Shown here: piece by piece, positions 33,100-37,409 of the stretch
Layout: every line of letters starts with the position of its first letter
Position numbering within the stretch: the stretch's first letter is position 1
Assembly: GCA_947628205.1 (NCBI GenBank)
Contig: CANQYX010000008.1
Location: forward strand, 1 to 37,409
Direction of reading: 5' to 3'
Length of the DNA stretch: 37,409 bases
Source of the DNA: an uncultured Clostridia bacterium
GTDB taxonomy: Bacteria; Bacillota; Clostridia; Christensenellales; UBA1242
Notes under the pieces: generated by a model
What the model saw: the letters and a program-made list of their open reading frames with translations, nothing else
Database searches by the model: none
Told to the model about the DNA's origin: nothing
Translations under genes and position numbers: made by a program

Positions 33100-33128
33100 T
33101 TGTAAAAATAAAAATTATGTGATATAAT
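33100..33128 (+). promoter_or_regulatory. Promoter of the tRNA-Ser locus
   Basis: TTGTAA (33100-33105), 17 bases, and TATAAT (33123-33128). It lies ahead of the decayed tRNA copy, so the transcript for tRNA-Ser would include that copy and the TGTCTACC repeats. Confidence 0.65.
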
Positions 33129-33159
33129 TATAAAGCCACAAACAAAAATAATTAAATGC

Positions 33160-33228
33160 AGGGCTGGTAAAGTGGTCTAATACAGCGGTCTTGAAAACTG
33201 CCAGATTTCCAGCAGTATTATCTTGGCT
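33160..33228 (+). pseudogene. Decayed tRNA-Ser-like sequence
   Basis: AGTGGTCTAATACAGCGGTC and TTGAAAACTG match the D arm and anticodon arm of the intact tRNA-Ser 220 bases downstream (AGTGGTCTATAGCGGCGGTC and TTGAAAACCG). Acceptor and T arms are unrecognisable. It is a remnant, not a working tRNA. Confidence 0.65.
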
Positions 33229-33294
33229 TTTAATTTTAAAATGTTTTGTAAAAGCCCTATAAATTAAGACATTTGGAGATTTTAAAATTTTAAA

Positions 33295-33378
33295 AATGTC
33301 TACCAAAAAATGTTGAAATTTGCTCAATGTCTACCAAAATGTCTACCAAAACATAATTTTCTTAATAAAATGTCTACC
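33295..33378 (+). repeat. Four AATGTCTACC repeats before tRNA-Ser
   Basis: AATGTCTACC starts at 33295, 33326, 33338 and 33369. The first three extend to AATGTCTACCAAAA. Steps are 31, 12 and 31 bases, and the last copy ends 2 bases before the tRNA. Such spacing suits recombinase arm sites or remnants of several attachment junctions. Confidence 0.75.
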
Positions 33379-33380
33379 GT

Positions 33381-33469
33381 GGAGAGTTGGCTGAGTGGTC
33401 TATAGCGGCGGTCTTGAAAACCGTTGAAGTTAACAGCTTCCGGGGGTTCGAATCCCTCACTCTCCGCCA
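33381..33469 (+). tRNA. tRNA-Ser (anticodon TGA), CCA encoded
   Basis: Acceptor GGAGAGT pairs with ACTCTCC, then discriminator G and an encoded CCA. The anticodon stem CGGTC/ACCG region encloses CTTGAAA, giving TGA. The long variable arm (GAAGTTAACAGCTTC) and T arm are normal. It is a likely attachment site for the element that follows. Confidence 0.95.
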
Positions 33470-33477
33470 ATCAAAAT

Positions 33478-33508
33478 CTAAATCGAACATCTCGGTTTAG
33501 GTTTTTTA
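33478..33508. terminator. Terminator between tRNA-Ser and the element genes
   Basis: CTAAATCG and CGGTTTAG pair (one U-G) around a 7-base loop, followed by six T on the plus strand. It ends the tRNA transcript and overlaps the stop of the minus-strand ORF. Confidence 0.75.
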
Positions 33509-34021
33509 TTGCATAATAAATTCATCAGCTGTTAGCAAAAAAACATCTGTACAAAATTTATCAAGCGCCAATTTATGCTTTGTTTCGTTTCCTTCTTTAT
33601 CTGTACTTGTTATAATAAGATCACCAGTAAATTTACATTCCTCGTTTAATTCAAGTGTTGTTTGTTTCGTATTATTATCAACAAATTCTATTTTAATAGA
33701 GTGTATTATTAATGATAAACTTTCTTTAAAGCCCAAAGATTTTTTAGTTGAAAGATTTTCGCCCACATTAATAGCTCTTACCTTTGTATTGACAGGGAAA
33801 TCCCCATTTTCTACATATTGATTTCTAATTAAAACAGACACACTAATCAAATTGGTTTTAATATTGTTGCTGATTTTTGTTAAATAATCTTGTACTTGCA
33901 AGAACTCATAATTAACAGGTTGACTACATTCCTTGTTGAGTTTTGAAAGATAGTTATTTAACTTATTAAAAGATAATGCGGCTTGCAATATTTCTAATGC
34001 CATTTCAGTAATTTTGTCCAT
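33506..34021 (-). CDS. Hypothetical element protein, 171 aa
   Basis: I do not recognise this family. The track starts at 34045, but the ATG at 34021 has AGGAGGTTT directly before it. The N-terminal half is helical (MDKITEMALEILQAALSFNK) and could dimerise. The C-terminal half is beta-rich and polar (ELNEECKFTGDLIITSTDKEGNE in part). There is no signal peptide or membrane segment. It lies 85 bases downstream of the membrane-protein gene in the same direction, so they may form one unit. Confidence 0.65.
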   Translation of the reverse strand: MDKITEMALEILQAALSFNKLNNYLSKLNKECSQPVNYEFLQVQDYLTKISNNIKTNLISVSVLIRNQYVENGDFPVNTKVRAINVGENLSTKKSLGFKESLSLIIHSIKIEFVDNNTKQTTLELNEECKFTGDLIITSTDKEGNETKHKLALDKFCTDVFLLTADEFIMQ

Positions 34022-34106
34022 AAACCTCCTACATATTGTTTCCAATAAAAATAAAGCGTTTAATCACCTTAAGCATAACAATGCCTCTTGTATCAAAAAA
34101 TAAGCG

Positions 34107-35102
34107 TTAAAATGTTATAATAAAATTTTTCAAATTATTAGCAAAAGAATATATTTTATCGCGATTTGAACCCATAATGACAACTCTTAGACCCGTTGTA
34201 GAAGTTATTTCAATTTCGGCGTATGCACACACTGGTAGTTTTTTGTTATTATTAAATCTTAAATCGGGACTGCCATCCTTATTTCTAAATTTCCAACTAC
34301 CATCAATTATTTGAGTATCTTTAGGAATATTGCCAGTTTCTATGAATCTAGTGTTTATGTAGTTAATGTTTAAATCTTTATAATTTATCAAATACCATTT
34401 TTTGTTATTATAACACACAAGCATATTTGGCAAGAATAACAATTTTATATGTTTTAATTCTATCATTCTCATTTCGCTATCAAGTCTAACGAATCCCAAC
34501 TTTTTATGTATTTTAATATTGGAAGAAGTTTTTAAAAGACTGCTTGCACCCGCTTGTTTTTTATAGTCACTAGTGATAGTTATAGTTTCAACCTCAACAA
34601 GTTTTTGTATTTGAATTAATTTATCGATACTTGATATTAGTAAATTATATTCTGGCTTTATTGAATCATTTGTAAAATCCAACGCAATAAAAATTTTTTT
34701 AATAGTTAAACAAGTCAAAACCAAAAACCCCACACAAGGTAGGATTGACCACAATGAATTTTTAATATTTATAAAAGATATAAAAAGCAAAACGACAAAT
34801 ATAATCCTTTTGTAAATATTTGCCATATATTTCTTATAAATTTTATTTAACTTGTCTATAAATTCATTGTTTTCCGTTTCTGTCAGTTTGCTTTCGATTT
34901 TAATTGTATTAATGTTATCAATATTTGATTTATTGTCAAATTTCTTCAGGTTTATTCTTCTAGAAAGAGCAGAAATCCCATCTCTTATTAATGCTATAAT
35001 CATTATGACTATTAAAAATGCAATTGCCAATTTATCCTCCGTATTATATTTATTATATAAAAATTTTTTAACTTTGTCCAGCAATTGGGATATAATAGAC
35101 AT
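34107..35102 (-). CDS. Hypothetical element membrane protein, 331 aa
   Basis: I cannot name the family. The ATG at 35102 is preferred to the TTG at 35117. One membrane segment near the N terminus (AIAFLIVIMIIALI) and a pair around residues 100-140 (IIFVVLLFISFI and ILPCVGFLVLTCLTI) enclose a charged stretch. The C-terminal 190 residues are cytoplasmic, with WKFRNKDGSPDLRFNNNKK followed by a strand ending TGLR. This NKDGSPDRRF-type segment recurs, as I remember it, in uncharacterised membrane proteins of bacteria. The protein may sense or transmit something at the membrane. It could be cargo such as defence or exclusion, but nothing in the sequence proves it. Confidence 0.65.
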   Translation of the reverse strand: MSIISQLLDKVKKFLYNKYNTEDKLAIAFLIVIMIIALIRDGISALSRRINLKKFDNKSNIDNINTIKIESKLTETENNEFIDKLNKIYKKYMANIYKRIIFVVLLFISFINIKNSLWSILPCVGFLVLTCLTIKKIFIALDFTNDSIKPEYNLLISSIDKLIQIQKLVEVETITITSDYKKQAGASSLLKTSSNIKIHKKLGFVRLDSEMRMIELKHIKLLFLPNMLVCYNNKKWYLINYKDLNINYINTRFIETGNIPKDTQIIDGSWKFRNKDGSPDLRFNNNKKLPVCAYAEIEITSTTGLRVVIMGSNRDKIYSFANNLKNFIITF

Positions 35103-35243
35103 AAATGACAAATTCAATTTCGATTAATAGGCATAGAAAATAATACTGTTCGTAAAATTTTCATGTTATTGTCGCGTCATAACATTTAAAAACTGCAATA
35201 ATATTGTAAACTGAATTGCTCGTTAAGTTAATTTATCATATTA

Positions 35244-35897
35244 TCACATTTCCATATCGTGTTTTTTCTTTAATAACTCTTGCTTTTGTTTGATAAGTTT
35301 ATCCAATTCTTCAATCTCTTTATCTATGTTGGAAGAGGTTTGTATCATATTTATCTCTTTAATTTGGCTTTCTCTATGCGTTGGCAAATGTCTAGGTTTA
35401 GGTAACGATATTTCTTGATTGGGTTTTTCGGTTGGCAATATAGGTGTTTCTTCAAAATCTATTTTATTTGGTTTGTCAGCTTTTGCTTGTTCTGCAAAGG
35501 CGGAATTAATTACATTTGCAACTCGTTTTTTAGATGAAAAATCCAAGTGTGAATAAATGTCAGCTGTTGTTGTGTATGTAGAATGCCCAAGCCACTCTTG
35601 AATTTCTTTCATTCCAACGCCTTCTTCGAGTAATAAACTTGCACAACTATGCCTTAATTCGTGAAATCTAATTTTAGGCAAGTTGTTTTTCTTTAAAATC
35701 ATTTGAAAGTGCGCGCTTATTGTTTCTGGGTTTCTTCTATATCCTAAATCATCCACACAAATGTAATCATCATATTTATGCTCGTATTGTTCACCATAAA
35801 TTTTTTTGTTTTCATCTTGTTTTTTCTTTAATTCTAATAATAATTCTTTAACTTTTGGTATAAGCGGAAGCGACCTTAAACTTGAAGCATTTTTCAT
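35244..35897 (-). CDS. Tyrosine recombinase, C-terminal half (split gene)
   Basis: This 217-residue ORF holds most of the catalytic domain of a phage-type integrase: FHELRHSCASLLLEEGV (the HxxR box), EWLGHSTYTTTADIYSHL (the GH box and nucleophilic tyrosine), then a coiled-coil tail (KEIEELDKLIKQKQELLKKK). The first catalytic arginine is in the other ORF, so neither half is complete. Its ATG overlaps the stop of the upstream half as ATGA, with AAAGAG as a weak ribosome-binding site. This is either a frameshifted gene with a chance restart or two co-translated parts. Together the halves match the length of Tn916-type integrases with an arm-binding domain. Confidence 0.85.
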   Translation of the reverse strand: MKNASSLRSLPLIPKVKELLLELKKKQDENKKIYGEQYEHKYDDYICVDDLGYRRNPETISAHFQMILKKNNLPKIRFHELRHSCASLLLEEGVGMKEIQEWLGHSTYTTTADIYSHLDFSSKKRVANVINSAFAEQAKADKPNKIDFEETPILPTEKPNQEISLPKPRHLPTHRESQIKEINMIQTSSNIDKEIEELDKLIKQKQELLKKKHDMEM

Positions 35898-36649
35898 AAC
35901 TCTTTTGCAATAATAATGGATTTGCCTTTAAATTTTGTTTGCACAACTGTGTGGTTAAGGGTAATCATATTATTTTTAAAATCAACATTCGACCATTTAA
36001 TACCGACCATTTCACTTCTACGCAAACCATAATAAGCGGTAATTTTATAAATGTAGGCATAATCATCGTTTTCAATACAAGAAAATAATTTTTCCAACTG
36101 CTCTCGATTATAGAATTTTGCAATATGTTTTGGGCTTTTAGGTCTATCTATTCGGTCGGCGGGGTTAAATGGTATTAATCCTGCTTTTAACGCCGTTTGC
36201 AACGCTTTCCTAATGTTTACATGATAATGTTCGCATAATTGGCTGCTTTTGCCTTGTTTTTGCAAATACGCATAAAAATTTGCTATATCAAATGGTTGCA
36301 AATCCAATAAGGTTATTTTTCGTTCTCTAAAATATTTTGCAATTTGAGATATTTGTCCCTCATAAGTCGCATAGGTTGAAACTTGCAAATTGGTTTTTGC
36401 TCGGTCAAGCCATTGTTCTAGAAAATCCGCAAAAAGAATATCCGCACTGCCTCGTTCCATAAATTTATAAGTATTTTCAAATTCTCGCAATTTTTCTTCT
36501 TGTAACGAATGTGCATATTTCCTATTTTGTTTGGTGTCATCCAATCCTGTGCTAAACCACTTTTTCTTTATGTTATCAAATTCATCTTTGTATGAAATGA
36601 CTATGTATAATTTGTTTCTTTTAGATATTATCCGTGCTTGCATTTTCAT
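35894..36649 (-). CDS. Tyrosine recombinase, N-terminal half (split gene)
   Basis: This 251-residue ORF begins with an arm-binding type domain (SKRNKLYIVISYKDEFDNI, then KKWFSTGLD), continues with the SAM-like core-binding domain (about 70-160), and ends inside the catalytic domain after YGLRRSEMVGIKWSNVDF. That segment contains the first catalytic arginine. The ORF stops after IIIAKEL, where the family normally runs on into the K.KSS.RT.PL segment found at the start of the next ORF. Two starts are possible: the ATG at 36649, or the ATG at 36643, which has GAGG at a better distance. It overlaps the upstream excisionase-like gene by 22-29 bases. Confidence 0.85.
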   Translation of the reverse strand: MKMQARIISKRNKLYIVISYKDEFDNIKKKWFSTGLDDTKQNRKYAHSLQEEKLREFENTYKFMERGSADILFADFLEQWLDRAKTNLQVSTYATYEGQISQIAKYFRERKITLLDLQPFDIANFYAYLQKQGKSSQLCEHYHVNIRKALQTALKAGLIPFNPADRIDRPKSPKHIAKFYNREQLEKLFSCIENDDYAYIYKITAYYGLRRSEMVGIKWSNVDFKNNMITLNHTVVQTKFKGKSIIIAKEL

Positions 36650-36842
36650 CCTCGCTTAATATAAATTTAATTAAATTAGATTTTGCAATAATCCAACTAT
36701 GTCCAACTTTCTTGCCAATTATCTTTTTGTCGGTTAATAATTGGTAAGCCAAGTTTCTACCAATGCCCAATATTTTTTGTAAATCTTCAACTTTAAGAAC
36801 ATCGTTATAATTTGAAAATAAATTTAAATTGTTTGTATCCAT
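36621..36842 (-). CDS. Excisionase-like helix-turn-helix protein
   Basis: This 73-residue protein contains a MerR/excisionase-type helix-turn-helix: DVLKVEDLQKILGIGRNLAY followed by KKIIGKKVGHSWIIAKSNLI. This is the winged fold of Xis and of small helix-turn-helix_17 proteins. AGGAGGAATA lies before the ATG. Its gene overlaps the recombinase start, as expected for a xis-int pair. It probably binds near the element end and directs excision. Confidence 0.8.
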   Translation of the reverse strand: MDTNNLNLFSNYNDVLKVEDLQKILGIGRNLAYQLLTDKKIIGKKVGHSWIIAKSNLIKFILSEDENASTDNI

Positions 36843-37409
36843 TATTCCTCCTCAAAAATTCAACAATTTTATTTTCTTTCTATTACTTTTCTATTTCTAA
36901 ATTTTTGAAAAAGAATTGCTTAATTCCAATTTTCAAATAACAAAAAAAGAGATGTGAAAACACCAAAAACGGAAACGTGTATCCCGTTTGTTAAGATTAA
37001 GAGGAGTGACTCAAAATTGTGCCACCACCCATACCCGCCTGACGCACCTAAAACCCCCTATAAAATAGGGCATTTTCGTGGCGGTACAAGGCATTTTGTG
37101 TCTACATCTTATCCTGCTTACTAAAAATTTCTATACTTTCGGCTTTAATTTTCACTCTTTTCGCATATTCATCTCTTTGTTAATGCAAAAACATATTTAC
37201 TCGTAAACCTCCTTTTAATTTCTAATTTAACAAGGGAATTGTTGTTTTAATAAACCTAGGACTAACAAAAAATAAAAGACCCCTCTATATCTATGAGGAC
37301 ATAAAATTGCAAATCGTTAAGTCATTTTTAAGAAAAAAGTTTTAAATTTTCTAAAATTAGACAAAATTCGTACTTTCGGCTGCCCAAAACTAACAATCCC
37401 CTCTATATC
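36843..37409. other. Non-coding stretch upstream of the excisionase gene
   Basis: No ORF is credible in these 567 bases. Visible items are the hairpin AAACGG/CCGTTT near 36975, the palindrome CCCTAT-AAA-ATAGGG at 37056-37070, TACTTTCGGCT at 37134 and 37371, and CCCCTCTATATC near 37280 and again at the window edge next to ACTAACAA. These may be regulatory or recombination sites, or the start of another repeat region. Confidence 0.5.

Larger units (their letters stand above)
33381..37409. mobile_element. Integrative element next to tRNA-Ser (right part outside window)
   Basis: Starting at the tRNA-Ser, the genes are two unknown ORFs, a tyrosine recombinase in two pieces, and an excisionase-like protein, all on the minus strand. 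A recombinase reading toward a tRNA with short repeats is the common end of integrative elements. A second tRNA-Ser 3' end, which would mark the other boundary, is not in the window. Confidence 0.6.

Noticed and set aside
33381-33469. Second complete copy of the tRNA-Ser 3' end as the other attachment boundary
   Set aside because: Looked for the GGGTTCGAATCCCTCACTCT segment elsewhere in the window and found none. The far boundary must lie outside.

Overview
The window comes from a low-GC Firmicutes-like chromosome, most likely an uncultured member of the Clostridia or a relative. The evidence is the strong A+T bias, a Bacillus-type SRP RNA with the Alu-domain half, the Firmicutes gene order mreB-like / minD / spoIVFB-like / rplU / prp / rpmA, an L27 with the cleavable N-terminal extension, and a Pol I without proofreading residues. 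Genus-level assignment is not possible from the sequence alone.

Layout. (1) 1-2.0 kb: a phage- or element-like cassette made of the end of a ParB-like protein, a methyltransferase-fold protein and an SPL-type radical SAM protein. It is followed by short CGTTAGAAA repeats. (2) 2.0-2.8 kb: an intact tRNA-Leu(CAA) on the minus strand with two truncated copies of itself upstream, then a tandem array of hairpin-forming 79-80 bp repeats. (3) 2.8-10.8 kb: housekeeping and hypothetical genes (HD protein, polA, MFS transporter, SRP RNA, a HEPN-like/CBS protein, an RlmI-like methyltransferase, an RluA-type pseudouridine synthase). Several of these have extended -10 boxes exactly 6 nt before the ATG, which suggests leaderless mRNAs. 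(4) 10.9-17.3 kb: a remodelled version of the classic mre-min-spoIVF-rplU region. It holds a degenerate Ppx/GppA-like protein, a degenerate MreB-like protein, MinD, MinE and a SpoIVFB-like M50 protease, then L21, Prp and L27. No MreC, MreD, MinC or SpoIVFA is seen in the window. (5) 17.3-33.1 kb: an accessory island with an unknown membrane protein, a membrane-anchored XRE regulator bracketed by two inverted copies of a cloverleaf-like repeat, dense dispersed repeats, and a 13 kb gene for a secreted 4350-residue protein. (6) 33.1-37.4 kb: a tRNA-Ser(TGA) preceded by a decayed tRNA-Ser-like copy and four short direct repeats. It adjoins an integrative element with two unknown genes, a tyrosine recombinase split into two overlapping ORFs and an excisionase-like HTH protein.

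How the parts fit. Region 4 looks like a cell-shape, division-site and membrane-protease neighbourhood in which ASKHA-fold proteins have lost recognisable catalytic motifs. They may now act as scaffolds, or as partners of MinDE. Regions 1-2 and 6 each pair mobile-element genes with a tRNA and decayed tRNA copies, which suggests repeated integration events. Region 5 is a surface-protein island next to a possible membrane-embedded regulator. The least explained signals are the cloverleaf repeat pair with apparent compensatory changes, the degenerate Ppx-like/MreB-like pair beside MinDE, and the modular giant protein.
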